A DNA stretch of 64,000 nucleotides, from NCBI GenBank assembly GCA_030407085.1, contig CM059582.1, positions 199,066,001 to 199,130,000 of the forward strand. Direction: 5' to 3'. Below are positions 11,459-23,775 of the stretch, piece by piece; positions within the stretch are counted from its first letter, which is position 1; every line of letters starts with the position of its first letter. The stretch comes from Trichopria drosophilae. Its lineage: Eukaryota; Arthropoda; Insecta; Hymenoptera; Diapriidae. Both the position numbers and the translations under genes were made by a program. A model generated the notes under the pieces. The model saw only the letters and a program-made list of their open reading frames with translations, was not told the origin of the DNA and searched no databases.

Positions 11459-13052
11459 CTATATGTATAGAAGAAATTATTATAACATCGATTAAATGAA
11501 CAGAAACATTATTTATTTTTAGGAAAAGAAAAATACACATCATTAACCCTTTATAGGTCAAATACCAGACACAGTTTGGATATTAAAAATCTTAAAAACT
11601 TAGTTGTAAATAGCGATTTATTTAAACGAAACACATGGAAATTAATTTAGTTAATTGAAATAATAACTCAGTTATTATACAATTTGAAAAATCGCATTTA
11701 ACAGACGTGTATTCACCCATAGTCAAATTTTACTAAACAATACATGAAAACAAAGTGATTGTAAACAATAAACATGTAAGAACTTTTCAGTTTCCTAACG
11801 ACTTCTAACATGGACAGTTTTAAATGCAATAACGTTTATTTCTTCTTTATGAAAGTTCTTTTTATTAATTTTAACTTCATTGTGACATTATTTACTCAGT
11901 CATGTTTTTACTCATTTCATTCTTTTTTTAAATTTTAGTGACTGTCCGTGTTTTTCAGAAGTAGATAAAATGAAACAAATTTATTTCAACAAACTAATTT
12001 TGTTTAATCTCTGACTAAAAACTAACTTGTTAAAAGACTGAATTGTTCGTCTTCGTATTGTAATTTTTTATCGAAAATTATTTTCTATTATATTGTAATG
12101 TTTGCGATCCTCATATTTTTGTAAAATAGAACTTTTTATCATTTTTTACTATCAATTTGTAATTCACATATTTGTTATGTTTTATTTTTCTAGAATAAAT
12201 TCTTTCTGATCTATAGCTGAAACGTTCGTTTTCATAGTTTTTTTGCCTCTACTATCTAGTCACTCTGATATTAAGAAACATTAAAAAGAGATTTCACTTA
12301 CGAAAAAATGAAAGATTTTTTAATTATCCAATATCTCAGATTCGAAGAAAAATGTAACGTTACCAACTGATCCATCATAAACGTTATCCCATACAAACTC
12401 AATAAATATTCATGTGATCATTTCCAAAACACAATAATGAAATGCCGCATCATAATTTAACCAAAATACAAAAACCGAGGGCGTTACGATTACGCAGAAT
12501 AGAAATTCATCAATCCTTTTCACTCAACCTTCATTTCTTGCTCCGAAGGTTTACCTGAATGACGCAGTAAAATAATTAAAAAACCGTCACGTCGTAACTG
12601 TAAAAACCTCCAGCATGGACCATTTACCATGTCTGATTGTTTATCGGCTATTCGGAAAAATGACATAAAACGTAAAGCCGCATTTCCACTCCTTCGAATG
12701 AAAAACAGTTTAATTGGGCGGAAATGCGTATCGCATCACTGTAACAAAATCTACTGAAAATTTCTTCTCATACTTTTATTGGAACCTATTAACTCAGACT
12801 CGGTAACAAGCTGTGGAATGGGAAACTTTCCATATATTTTTTGGTAATTTTTCGGTCGTAATTTTACGCCCGCCTAAATTACACAAGCCATATACTCGAA
12901 TTTTGCATCCCTCTCCATCGAAAAATAATGTTCATATTAAATCCCTCGGGCATCAGATCGTCTGCGGGCGTAAAAGTTCAGTTTGCGCCCTTTATGCAAA
13001 GACTACCATTTCATACAGATGTGGTCATTTTTTACTGAAGTAAAATATCTTA
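11459..13052. other. Non-coding spacer; more balanced composition after 12,540
   Basis: 11,459-12,540 is plain AT-rich spacer. A TTAACCCTTT sequence at about 11,544 looks like a piggyBac-type element end, but I found no partner. From about 12,540 the sequence becomes more complex. A 76-aa frame at 12,813-13,043 lacks recognisable features and is not supported as a gene. Confidence 0.5.
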
Positions 13053-13055
13053 GAG

Positions 13056-13271
13056 CGGTAGGTGGCGTCCAAATCCACAAGTGGTATTGCGCACAGTTTT
13101 CTTGAAGCTACCAGCTAGAATCTTGACATTTATTGCGAAAAAAAGATCTTGACAGTGAAAGATTGAAACGGGACCAAATTGGTACCAAAATGAGAGTATT
13201 TGACGCTAATTTTAAAGGAGAACGAAATAATTTTGGATTTTATTTTCGAATTTCTACGCCACCTACGGCAC
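13056..13271. promoter_or_regulatory. Convergent pair of CTCF-like motifs
   Basis: CGGTAGGTGGCGTC at 13,056 on the plus strand and its relative GTGCCGTAGGTGGCGTA on the minus strand (13,255-13,271) face each other about 185 bp apart. Both contain AGGTGGCG, the core of the conserved bilaterian CTCF consensus (AGRKGGCR). They could instead be the ends of a short inverted-repeat element, since the two sites are also each other's reverse complement over about 12 bp. Binding is inference. Confidence 0.3.
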
Positions 13272-13599
13272 CTCAACGAAACACAAAACATCTTTTTTCA
13301 GTATTCTCAGACCAAATTTGATTTCTCCATTCATCTGCACACAATTGCGGAAAAATTCTAAACCCTTATTGAAAAGTTTTAATACAGGTACGATAGTTTT
13401 TGGAATATGGAAAACTGTCGATACCTTTTATATGATTTGTATGGGGATTTTTCCAGTTATATATTACAATAGCATAAAATTTCAGCCCTAGCATGAGAAA
13501 TCTAAATAATTTAGGCGGTGCCAGGTCTACGCTCCGGAGAGTCGTTATTTTTGATACTGCAGCATTTTTCAAACGAACCAAAATGCCCAGCGGTATTTA

Positions 13600-14640
13600 A
13601 CAAGCACGTGCTGCAGAATTTATTCTACCAAACACCCGCGCCGCATCGTCCGACCGTCCACGCCCACACCTCCCTACACCTATAGATACATAATCGGCTC
13701 TTTTTTTCTGCCTCTCACTTACTGCATTTATCATCCTCTTTCGTCTCACTTTTTTATCTATAGCTTTCCCTTTCTTTTTTGTCCCGAGGTACTTTTACCC
13801 CCGCTGTCACACTTTTTCATTCCCTCTTTGTCCCTCCCTTTCAATCGTCCATTTCCTTTCACATAGGCTGGCCCTACCCTCCTCTCTCTTTTTCGCACCC
13901 ACACTATCGCAGGCCATAAGTTTTTTTTACGGTTGTATTGTGGATATGGGAGTCCGGTGCAGTTCCCCGAAATTGAACGACATTATGTGTATAGGTGCAC
14001 CCGCAGTTCTTGGTTGTTATTACGCATAGTGGAAGAGGCCGAAACTCGTGGAGAAAAAGAGACGGATCTCTCAGGTCTCATCTACCTGCAGGATTGCGAA
14101 TTTATAGGCTTTATTATTATTGTTATTATCTTCATTTTGGGGTGCCCGTATATGGTAGACAGGCGCCCCAAAATCCCTCCCCTTTAGGTCAGCTCGAACC
14201 GGCTCATCGTCTGCCGAGATTTTCGCGACAGCTGCTCTATTGCCGCCGATCCTACTCTCTCACTTTTTATTTTTCTTTCCTTCTCTCACTCTCTCAACTG
14301 GGCAAGATGATTATTTATCGCAACGCCCTCCTTAAATTTCCTGTCGATTCCACGGGGAAACTCGAGCATCTTCCTTCGCAAGGGAGATCGGGACAAAAAC
14401 GATGCCAATTAAAAAATGGCGAGGGTTCTGAAATTTCTCTCGTACACGTGTTTCAAAGGGCGTCGGGGATCTTCGAAATTAAAAATCAAACGCAATCGTT
14501 CCCGAACGGTACGAAGAATTCGTAAAGAATTCAAACGTCACAGATGGCTTCGTGATAACTTTTCAGGAGTCGATTATGAATTTTTAGAAGAATTTTAATT
14601 GGAGCTCCGGCAAGAGTTTGATTCCCCTGTAAACGACGTC
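13600..14640. other. GC-richer island with CT-rich plus strand
   Basis: Composition shifts sharply. 13,620-13,900 and 14,240-14,300 are strongly pyrimidine-rich on the plus strand, with CpG-containing sequence near 13,630 and 14,200. The longest frame in the window (176 codons from 13,995) and two overlapping frames fall here. They overlap one another in different frames, are low-complexity, and match no family I know, so I treat them as consequences of composition. Promoter/5' UTR or ancient regulatory DNA are possible readings. Three or four similar but GA-rich islands occur further on. Confidence 0.45.
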
Positions 14641-16029
14641 ATTTTACTCGGGCTTCATTAAATAAAGGTCTCTGGACACACCTGGGAATTAAGAAATGCT
14701 TTTCAAAAAAGTGGCGACACTTATTTGCCATCTGTGAGATTATCTGATTATTACCGACGTCGTTCTGTCTTTTGCAAAAAGTCACCATCCAGAAGTGTTA
14801 CTGATCTGTATGTATCTTTGATACCGGTCGAAATATGAAAAACTTTCCCGGTAATGAGAAATGAATATCAATTTTACTCATAATTCATGTATTGGCTGGT
14901 AATAAGACAAAAGAAAATCTTAACTAATTAATGTTATTATTATTCTTACGTTTTAACGCTAATACGTGTATTGTATCTATCTTCTTTAAGGTAAGGTTAG
15001 GTTAGGCTAGATTACAGCGTGTAGTAATTTTACTGTCGTCAAGATAGGATATAAACATTTGAAACATTCCCAAAATCATGTGCATTTACAACGCGTGTAG
15101 TAAAATTCCTAACCTATAGCAGTAATAATGCAGTACTACAAGGGGTATTATTACTAACTTTTTTGTACATTAAATAGAACATCATTGTATCATTTTTTAC
15201 AATGCATCTTCAGATATGTTAGGTTAGGTTTGATTTTGTTGGGTTACCACTCAGCACATACCTCGGAAAGAAATCGTCCACAGCTCATTCGACTGGTATC
15301 TTCATATACAGAAAAGTGTATTTTATCAGTTACTATCCGTTGGCTATTAAAAAGTGTATTATAGCCATTAAAAGAAATATTATAACTAGTAAAATCCTCC
15401 GTCGTTCAGCATTTGTTTTTGACAGGTTATACGAACCTGTAGTAAACTCTCCTATTTTAAAAGAATGTTTTATTATGACTAAAAGAAGGCATTTTTAATA
15501 TTTTAATTTGCTAGATAAAATTCCATAACAAAAATTGCTTTTAGTTAAAGAGAAAAAGCTAAAATAAACTGACATATCGGTTAGAATAATATAAAATCTT
15601 CGTCTTTTAACAGGTAGTAGAAAGATGGCAATCCCTATGCGTAAAATACTATATTTTACGGGGCATAAGAATTCTAATACTGGGTAAAAAACACTTTTCT
15701 CAGTGTATTCGGTACTTTTTAAAATATTAATCTCGAAGAGGTCTTAAATCTATCCAGTTTTGGACCATCTCATTTTTGGTAAAGAGATCCCCAGAATTCA
15801 GCTCTGTCTTTATTCTAAGGATACTAGATGGCATTTGAAACAAAAAAAACGAAATCGGGTGATATTTACTTCATGAGTGGCCCAACGTATCGCATAACTA
15901 TAATGAAAAAAATGCTTTTAGGATATTTAGCAAATGTTATCACAAATTTGTAATAGTATTGTATGATTTTCATTCTATGTGATCGCCATCCAATATATGT
16001 CAACATAAACGGTAAAATAGAAACAGGTA
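14641..16029. other. AT-rich spacer with GTTAGG-rich patches
   Basis: There is no coding signal. Short GGTTAGG pieces occur at 14,990 and 15,219. The rest is ordinary AT-rich sequence with many stops in every frame. Confidence 0.6.
14990..15011 (+). repeat. Short interstitial TTAGG-like run
   Basis: GGTAAGGTTAGGTTAGGCTA contains two to three near-perfect units of TTAGG, the ancestral insect telomere repeat. It is far too short for a telomere. A further GTTAGGTTAGG lies at 15,219, and degenerate GTTA(G/T) text runs at 16,815-16,900. Confidence 0.6.
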
Positions 16030-16810
16030 CAAAGCTCTGAAATAAGAGCTCTTTTCTGAGACCTCATATTTGAAAGGTCTTGTAGAGCTCTTAAAATCGA
16101 CACATAAGTCTTCTTAACCGTTTCCGGCATGGTGGCTAATATATTAGCCACCTGAACCCAGTTTAAAATTTGAGCTTTGAAAGACAAAATAATGCATTTG
16201 CGCCCTGTTTTTGTTTTAAATCCAATGTCAGTGGGAGTTGAGGAAGTGCTTAACATTGCATGTAAGTCAATATTTATTCAATATTATGATTTATAAACAA
16301 ATAAACAATTAAAAATCGTCATTTTTATAGAAAAAAATGCAGTCACTGGAAAATGTGCCATTGGACCGAGATGAAACTGGGTACTCGTGCGTTTTTGAAG
16401 TCGCTGATTACGAACCTGAACTCAAATTTTGAAAATTCAAAATGGCGGATTCAATATGGCCGACAAAAAATGTTTTCTAGGGGTCTTCGGGGTCGCTTAT
16501 TACAAATATGAACTCAGATTCTTAATCAGCGACCCCAAAAACCCCCGACTACCCAGTTTCATCTCAATCTGGTTATTTTTTACATTTTGGCGGCCATCTT
16601 GAATCCGCTATTTTGAATTTTCAAAATCTGAGTGCAGATTCGTAATCAGCGACCCCAAAAAACCCCGAGTACCCAGTTTCATGAAAAACGGTTCATCAGA
16701 AAAATGTGTGCCGGAAAGGGTTAAAAACACTTTGAGAGCTCTTTCCGATAAGTATTTAAGACATCTTACAGTTTTTAAGACCTCTTAAAGAGCTCTTAAA
16801 GATATCCTTT
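16030..16810. repeat. Degenerate GAGCTCTTAA repeat tract split by a transposon
   Basis: On both sides of the TTAA-flanked element, 10-mers of the type AAGAGCTCTTAA recur (about 16,030, 16,086, 16,735, 16,797), together with TAAGACCTCTTA and TAAGACATCTTA variants. The units are palindromic and loosely spaced. The simplest reading is one repeat tract interrupted by the insertion at 16,118-16,720. Confidence 0.45.
16118..16720. mobile_element. piggyBac-type non-autonomous element (TTAA target site)
   Basis: A TTAA at 16,114-16,117 is followed by CCGTTTCCGGCAT, and a TTAA at 16,721-16,724 is preceded by the reverse complement of CCCTTTCCGGCAC. So 11 of the first 12 terminal bases match and the TTAA is duplicated, which is the hallmark of piggyBac-superfamily insertion. 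Just inside the left end is a 22-bp perfect palindrome (16,131-16,152; arm GGTGGCTAATA). The right two-thirds contain a foldback with AAAATGGCGGATTCAA motifs and two direct copies of AATCAGCGACCCCAAAAA (16,523 and 16,645). No transposase is present. The 93-aa minus-strand frame spanning its left end is not a gene. Confidence 0.75.
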
Positions 16811-18229
16811 TGTTGTTTGCGTTAGGTTATGTTAGATGGGGTTATGATAGATTGGATTAAGTTAGATTTTGTTAGCTTGTGTTTGGTTATGTTTTCTAGC
16901 GCTGGGTTTTTTCGCCGTTATATGTTTTTGTCAATGTGTCTCTTTGTCTAATTTTTTTAATGCCCATTTGTCATCTAAATATCTACTTATACTATAAAAC
17001 CAATCCAGGCAAAAGAATTAAACTACCTATAGACTGCCCATAGTACAATGCATCTCCGATTACGACATCACAGGACAAATGTTGAAACAATAAAAACGAT
17101 CAGATAGATAGGCATTTCCGACAGAACTATTATTTTTTCTGGAAATAAAAAAGTTGAAAATATCATTTTCTCATCAGTACTCATTATTTTATACTGAATA
17201 TTTGTGTATATTTTTCTAGTAACTGTTATAAAAAATGTTGACATATAAATAAAGGACAGACAAAGAAACCTGGGGAAAATGTATGACTTCAAGTTTTTAA
17301 CGCATTTTCGAACACTGAGGAAGAATTCGATGTTGGCAGCCGACCATAGTTCATCTTGATATGCTCGACTGCCTCTCTGAGTCTGAATCTCGGAAAAATT
17401 ATTAATGCGGCAAGTGCAGACGGAAATTGCCGCCCATTGGTGAATTTCTGATACACATAAATTGAACTTCAAAATATAACACACAAAACTAAAAACTATA
17501 AAATGTTGTGACAATTACAAATGAAATAATAAACAAATTTGTAAGCAATATTATGTTACAAAAAATTACACAATAAGATTTCGTGGGTTTCCAAAATTTT
17601 TCAGAAATTAATTTTGTTTAATGCATTAAACCTCAGGTCTCATAACATATTCTCCTGAAACATTAAGTTTAAGAAACGGTACTCGCTGCGATCGTAATAA
17701 ATTAAACCAAAAGTAAGAACACCTCAAATTTTCAGACAGATAGTGAAAGTATTTCTTTTCTTTATTAAGAAAATCGAAAAATCATCATCATTCATTGAGA
17801 GCTTTCATATAGTTATAAGCAACAATTTGAAGTTTAACGTTTTGGCCCAGAAGAAATGTTTGATACATTCTTTGCATAATTCTGAACAAAAAATATATCT
17901 TTGAAAAGATATAATAAAGAAAAATACAATTTTCACCATTTTATACTTCGCAGAAATTTTTTATTCATAATTAGTCAAAGAATCTATAATAACTCGTTCT
18001 GAACCAAAAATTCATATTAAAAAAGAATTAAATTTTTGGGATTTTTTTCTTTGAAAATGTATGTATTTTAAGAAAAATTCACTAAAGAAATTGTTTGTTC
18101 AAACTAATTCAATCTGAAAGCGGATGTTTAACTAAAACTAGCTTGTGAAATACAACCTCTATGTACTCCTTAAGCATGTTTTCGTGTATTTATTTTTAAT
18201 TTATTGCTCGGGAATATTCATTTTGTTTT
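16811..18229. other. AT-rich spacer
   Basis: Degenerate GTTAG text covers 16,815-16,910. A long minus-strand frame (17,068-17,514) is listed separately. 17,515-18,229 is ordinary AT-rich sequence in which I see nothing. Confidence 0.55.
17068..17514 (-). CDS. Unidentified 148-codon open frame
   Basis: For this composition, 148 ATG-started codons without a stop is longer than expected by chance. The central part, with residues such as QTQRGSRAYQDELWSAANIE, has balanced base composition, whereas both ends are hydrophobic AT-driven sequence. If anything is real here, it is a short central exon at about 17,270-17,470. I see no clear splice sites and recognise no family. The same central DNA holds a 7-bp-stem hairpin (GCGGCAA/TTGCCGC, 17,406-17,432). 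A chance frame over conserved non-coding DNA is equally plausible. Confidence 0.17.
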   Translation of the reverse strand: MSQHFIVFSFVCYILKFNLCVSEIHQWAAISVCTCRINNFSEIQTQRGSRAYQDELWSAANIEFFLSVRKCVKNLKSYIFPRFLCLSFIYMSTFFITVTRKIYTNIQYKIMSTDEKMIFSTFLFPEKIIVLSEMPIYLIVFIVSTFVL

Positions 18230-18720
18230 TCTAGAATACACTGAAAAGTGAATGGATCGACTGGATTGACGCCTGAGGATTTGCGTCAGGTTCGAATTTT
18301 TTAAATCTCTGATTTTCCGAATTCATTTTATAATGCAGTTAAATCAATGCTCTGACGTCACCATGTAGTAATCACTGTAACATTCTGGGAACATATCTCC
18401 GAGATCACTAAATTATCTCTCAAAAAAAACCTCGAAAATCTTGTAAACATATCTCTTTTATCGCTGAAACGGCATCCGAAATCGTCGTCTCTCTGATGTC
18501 TTTATTGTGTCTTCTATGGGTCTCAGTGCTGCGGGCTTGCATCGTCTCCCATATGTCTCGTTGCGTCTCATACGGAAGACGTGTGCGAGACTGAGGAGTA
18601 TGAGATATCCCAAATATCTTTCAGAGGCATAATTTTTTTTATCGGTAAAACATACGAAATCCATGTCAATGTTATTTCCAACAAAATAATTCAAATAAAT
18701 TTTCAGTGGGAACATTTTGA
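18230..18720. other. Compositionally balanced patch with recurring GAGAC/GTCTC
   Basis: The sequence between about 18,470 and 18,610 carries six or more GTCTC/GAGAC pentamers in both orientations and is richer in GC than its flanks. An 85-aa minus-strand frame crosses it, and its C-terminal half is Arg-rich, but no domain is recognisable. It is most likely a decayed repeat. Confidence 0.3.
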
Positions 18721-20879
18721 GGTCGTTAAAGTAAAGTGAACTATAAAAACAAAATATTTTCTAAATATTCAAATAGTTTCTTCACCCTTTTTACAATTTG
18801 TCTAGAATTCCAAAATTCTCATAGTTGGACTAAATATTATAATAATAAATAAATATTTCCTATTTTTTTTTTAAATTTGGGGCCATCTTGAAATTCCTGA
18901 CAAAATTAATTTTGACATCAGAATCTTGAAGAGCGACGTCGAAAAAAGTAGGATATGATGTTTCAATGTTTTTCAACTCCGATATTTAAGCGAAATACTT
19001 GATTGAAATTGAAGTAACAAAAATGTAATTCCCGGCGTTGGTTTATATAAAACAAAAAAAAATGGGTTTTCAAAATCAACATTCATATTTTTATGATCAT
19101 TTTTGTACCAAAAAGAATCTCTCTAAAATGCACGAAAAATAATGTTTAAAGCGCCTATCTAATTTCAAAAACTCTTGTATACATTTGAAAGGTAAACAAT
19201 TATTTTTGTTTTGTATTATCGATTGCACTTTATATCAAAATCTATTTATTATTTAAAAGCGTGTAGCAGATTTTTATTATATTTGCACAACTTTTTGTAG
19301 TGTATATTTAGCAGAATTTCGAAACAACCTCCTCATATAATAACGTTCAATTTTTCCTTTAATGAAATTTCATCAATTTCTTCAAAAATATGCAATTTTA
19401 ACGATCATATTCATTTACCACCGTATCATTCGATGCTAAATAACAATTTTTTTATCAAAGCTCCTTTTTCGCATGGAAATGACGGATGACGATTCGCTGT
19501 TTTGAGACTGAACCTTTTCTATACTTTGAAATAAAGTTTGGCCACAAAGTATTACAAAGAAAATGCAACATTAATGAGACAATAAAGATACCATCATTTA
19601 CTGAAAATTTCCATTTATTTCTGTTCTGAATGTCTCTTCTCTGTATTCAGTACGATGTTGATCTTGAAAACTAAATTACAAAGTCGAGAACAACCTAATG
19701 CATTGCCATTAGTCGCCTCTAAGTTTGGTAGTGTCGATAAGCTCCATTATATACCGTTCATTTAAATACTTGTTTTCACGGATAAAAAAATATTGTTTTG
19801 CTGGTAAATGGTGAATGAACAATAAAGTAAGGTTTGTCGTCGTTACAATTAATTTGTTGAATTTACAATTCCGTTTGTTATTAACGTAAATCCATTAATC
19901 CGTAAGGGCAATACCTGTACTACTTTCCATTTGTTAAACTATTACAGTTTGACACGATGGTTCTGAGCAGATTTTTATCACATCCAACCACAAGGACAGT
20001 TTTGAGAATTTTTTTATTTGAAGTTGTGCATCATATAAGAATATTATAGAAGTCAGTGTTCCGTTCCCGTTTCGAATTAACCACTGTATCAGTGCAGTAG
20101 GACGCTTGACATTTTTTTGTTAGAAGTGGGAGGGAGTTCTTTGAATACGTTGAGTCTACTGTGAATCGATTGATGATTTTTAAAATGACAAATGTAAAAC
20201 ATGAGCCCGTGCATCCATTAATTATTGTTATAAAATTAAATACATTAAAAAAAACCCTCTTCTGGGTATATAATTTTCTTACTTACAGTGATTGGTTTAG
20301 CCAATTGGAACTAAGTTTTCTTTTTCATGTAGGAATAGAACGCATATTAATTTATCACAATGAGAAAAGATCCTTTGAACCGATGAAACGTGGAGGTTCG
20401 ATTTTAGTCTAAATAATCTAAATATAAAATTCTTTATTTAAGCCCAAATTCTGAACAATATCCAATTTGTTATATTAATATGTACCACATTTTAGTTGCA
20501 TGGTAAGCTAGTTTCAAGACTTTTGAAGAAGTCTACTTTTCAGTCGAAGAAGGGTTCTTTTTGTTAAATCTTAAAATTAGCTAACTATTATGGTCTTAAT
20601 TCAATACTTACTTTTTTCAGTGTATATGATATTAAATACACAATTCTACGGAATGTCTTATGAGCTGCGATTTTGAAATTATTCCTTACGTAATAACGGC
20701 ATTCTTTTTATATTAAGAAATAGAAAATAAAAACTTACTTAAAATTCGTCAAAAATGCAGGAAAACTTTACTTCAAGTTCTGGATTTTTATAATCATTTT
20801 TCCTATAAATTAGAGCTAGCGAATGAGTGAATTTGAAGTGATTCTATAGCTAGGAAATGGTAAAATATAAAGATGGAAA
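18721..20879. other. AT-rich spacer, no supported feature
   Basis: 18,880-18,960 carries degraded wording of the GCGAC/ATCTTGAA repeat class. Otherwise I see no gene, element end or tandem structure. The 83-aa frame at 20,161 is AT-driven. Confidence 0.55.
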
Positions 20880-21144
20880 TTTTGAATTGTCTATCATCTT
20901 ATGTATGGGCAACTCCACAGAACTTTTTATTTTGGTGAAAAGAGAATTTTATTTTACTTTGCAGCACTCTTTTTTTTCCTATGGTGCATATGCTTAGTCG
21001 GTCATTGTAATTCTCATTATTGTATTTCTTTTCTTTTTTCACTTATTAGTTTATACTTTGTAATATCTACATGTAGTTGGCCAAAGAAGGGTACACTTCA
21101 AGCCAAAGTTTTATTAAATAAATAAATAATAAATAAATAAATTT
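20880..21144 (+). mobile_element. Possible 3' end of a non-LTR retrotransposon
   Basis: The segment ends in an imperfect (AAAT)n run at 21,110-21,144, directly preceded by GGCCAAAGAAGGGTACACTT and AGCCAAAGTTTTATT. A short 3' UTR that finishes in a TAAA/AAAT microsatellite is typical of insect LINEs. The 74-aa frame over it is hydrophobic and not a recognisable reverse transcriptase. No target-site duplication was identified. Confidence 0.35.
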
Positions 21145-23199
21145 GGAATGACACATACCATCCTTTTGTAGGGCCAGCGTTATGCACAGAGGGCTAAGAA
21201 ATAAAAATTGTAGTTTTTTAATAAATTGCACTATTTAATCATAACCCATGTTGTAAACGAACCCTGGTAGATTGTTCCAAACGCCGCTATCAACGTATTT
21301 ACAAATATTAAAGATGCTTCATTAAAGTTTTTTGGTTCACTTCGTAGTAATTATTACTAAATATGAGGTTTTAAGGCTGTAGATGAACCAATCAGATGGT
21401 ATTTTTTTTGCCCTACTAATTTTTTAAATTTTCTCTAACGTTTGCTTCTAAAGCCAGAAACTCGCCTGGATTCATTAGAAGAATTGCAATATGTTAGAGA
21501 AAATTTTAATTTGTAAAGATGGAAAGGATGGAATTTTTTACGAAACTGTTTTTTGGATTGTTCGCGATTTTCGAAAAAAATGGAGGGCCGAACTCGAGAG
21601 ATTCGACAGGCCGGGATTAAAGATGCTTGTTTCATCACAAATTGGCACGAAGGACTTTTACAATTTCGCATAGATAAATAAGGCCGCCTTCTTCATGTGC
21701 GTGCACACACAGGCAAATATATTTTGATTCATTATATTCAAAACATATGTAAACAATATTTATGTATATAGTAATTCTGTGCATGGTAATAAAAGTATAG
21801 TTAGCAGACAACTCCTTATGTTTAACAGTACTCTAAATATTCTCGAAACCAAAACTGAGAACTAATAGTTATTTTTATAGAGTTAGTTAAAATTACTTTT
21901 TTGCCCGTGATGCCAATATAAGTTTTGGATTCAGTAAGTGTGAAAAATTGCCATTTTTTACAATGATGACTAAGCAAAATCCCTATCTTAATGCATTGAT
22001 CGTTTTGCGCCCGAAAACTAGGTATAAAATGACCATTTTATGAATACTGAATCAAAATAGTATATTGTATATCTAGGGCGCAAAGAAAAGAATTGGAGAC
22101 AAATGCGCCGCGCCGTGCAGGATGATGGAGAGGGATGGGGTCCTGATCCTGAGTAACATCCTTCTGAAAAGTAGCACATGAATTTCTCAATACAAAAAAG
22201 TTGCATAATTAAATAAAAAAGCTAATTCAATTGGATTCAGTTCGATAACTAAAAAAACTACGATAACTATAAGAACTTTTTCGAGGTTTTAAATGATCGT
22301 GTTTATTAATTTAATGATATGTACTAATATTTTATTGCGTTTTTGTATTAAATATTTTTTAGGAAAGGTCTTATATCATCCAGCCTCACAAAACTTAAAA
22401 GTTTCGTGGATTTACCCACATGTATTCTAAGAATGTTTATGTACGGTTTACCATAAAACGCACTTTAAACGTACGCTATTCATGGTACTTCATACTAGTT
22501 TACATTTAAGATACGTTTAGTATAATATAAACACATTATAAAGGTATACGAGAAACATACGAGAAACAAGTATTTTAATAAACCCTTTACCAATATACGA
22601 TATCCAATGCCTAAACCACTTTTTAACCATACGTATGTATAATAAACGTATATTAAGCGACAGTGTTTTTATTGGGTAACCATACAATTTTTACATTACA
22701 TTCGAAGAACATATTTTAAAATATGAAAATATATTGCAGATCATGCAGTTATGGCCACTTATTAAGTATGCCACGACCTTTCGAGTTTGCATATTTCATA
22801 CACTATTCATAAAATCCACTGTATTATGAATTTCTTTAATTCCACATATTCACATCTTTAAAATACTGATATTCAGTAATTCCAGTCCAAGATGACGCTG
22901 ACCAAGAAGGACACTCCGATGATTTCTTTTGTAGTATTTCAACGCCTCAATCGCTATCCAATTAAGCTCCTCGATTCAATGTAAACCTTTTTTTGTCTGG
23001 AGTTCGTCGAATTTCAATTCTCAAACCGTGATGCGACTTTTATACAATAGAAAGATTCTTACGGTATGAAAAAACTCAGAATTTTGAAAGTTACAAAACA
23101 ATATTATTTACAGAGTTAACCGAAAACGAATCACGATGGTATAAATTCGAAGCGTGAAATTGGAACGTTTTCCTGTGAGTAAGGTACCAGAATAATTTA
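21145..23199. other. AT-rich spacer, no supported gene
   Basis: Overlapping 60- to 78-aa frames at 21,435-21,673 lie on opposite strands and are not supported. 22,090-22,160 is a short GC-rich patch. 22,420-22,660 is unusually rich in ACGTA/TACG motifs, with the 11-mer ATACGAGAAAC repeated twice at 22,545, perhaps a decayed repeat. Confidence 0.5.
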
Positions 23200-23775
23200 G
23201 CACCTGTAATATTTTCAGGTGTGTTTCATCTCGCTCGTTGGCCTGAGAACCCCCAGCCTCCAGGTGCGGAGTCCACTATTTTTATTGCGTGTCTTGCACG
23301 AGCCGATTGCATCTGACCGGTAATACTGTAAGGTTGGTTTTACGGGTATTCACAATTCATACTCGAAGGTACGCCATGATCCTCGAAGTACATCTGGCCC
23401 TTGAAGAGGACCTTTCACGGCCTATCAAGAAATTTAGAAAATCGTCTTAAAATACACCAATACCCGCCTTTTTATACAGGAACTCTCCTTGACAGAACAC
23501 ATCTGGTTTGTTTTTCGGGATCCCAGTAAAGTGCCCATGCCGTCTGAATCGCTGTCTCGTTTTCCGCCCAAAAACGCCAGGTTTCCGACGTTCATTATTA
23601 TCTTTTGCTTTCCTCGAATTTGAAACCCACTACTACCAAGGCCGCAAATGTCATGTTGACAAAGAAAACCATTTTGTTTATACTTTGGCCTGGTTTTTTT
23701 TTATCCTTGTGATGGTCAGAGCTTTTCTTGATCTAGCCGATGCGTTGTCCCTCAACCATTATATACATTAACATT
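23200..23775. other. Compositionally balanced patch, function unknown
   Basis: The patch starts after an acceptor-like TATTTTCAG at 23,219 and is much less AT-rich than its surroundings. It holds an 87-aa plus-strand frame (23,508-23,771) whose C-terminal half is hydrophobic, with the segment WFFFILVMVRAFLDLADALS. No start context, splice donor or family supports it. It may be conserved regulatory DNA or an old element. Confidence 0.3.

Noticed and set aside
11544..11560. TTAACCCTTTATAGG as a piggyBac-type terminus
   Set aside because: No matching opposite end with TTAA was found within a plausible distance.
13933..14598. Overlapping plus-strand frames, including the longest in the window (176 codons)
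   Set aside because: They overlap each other in different frames within a GC-rich, CT-biased island, are low-complexity and match no family. Stops are simply rare here.
22018..22206. 62-codon minus-strand frame over a GC-rich patch
   Set aside because: Short, no family resemblance, no splice context.
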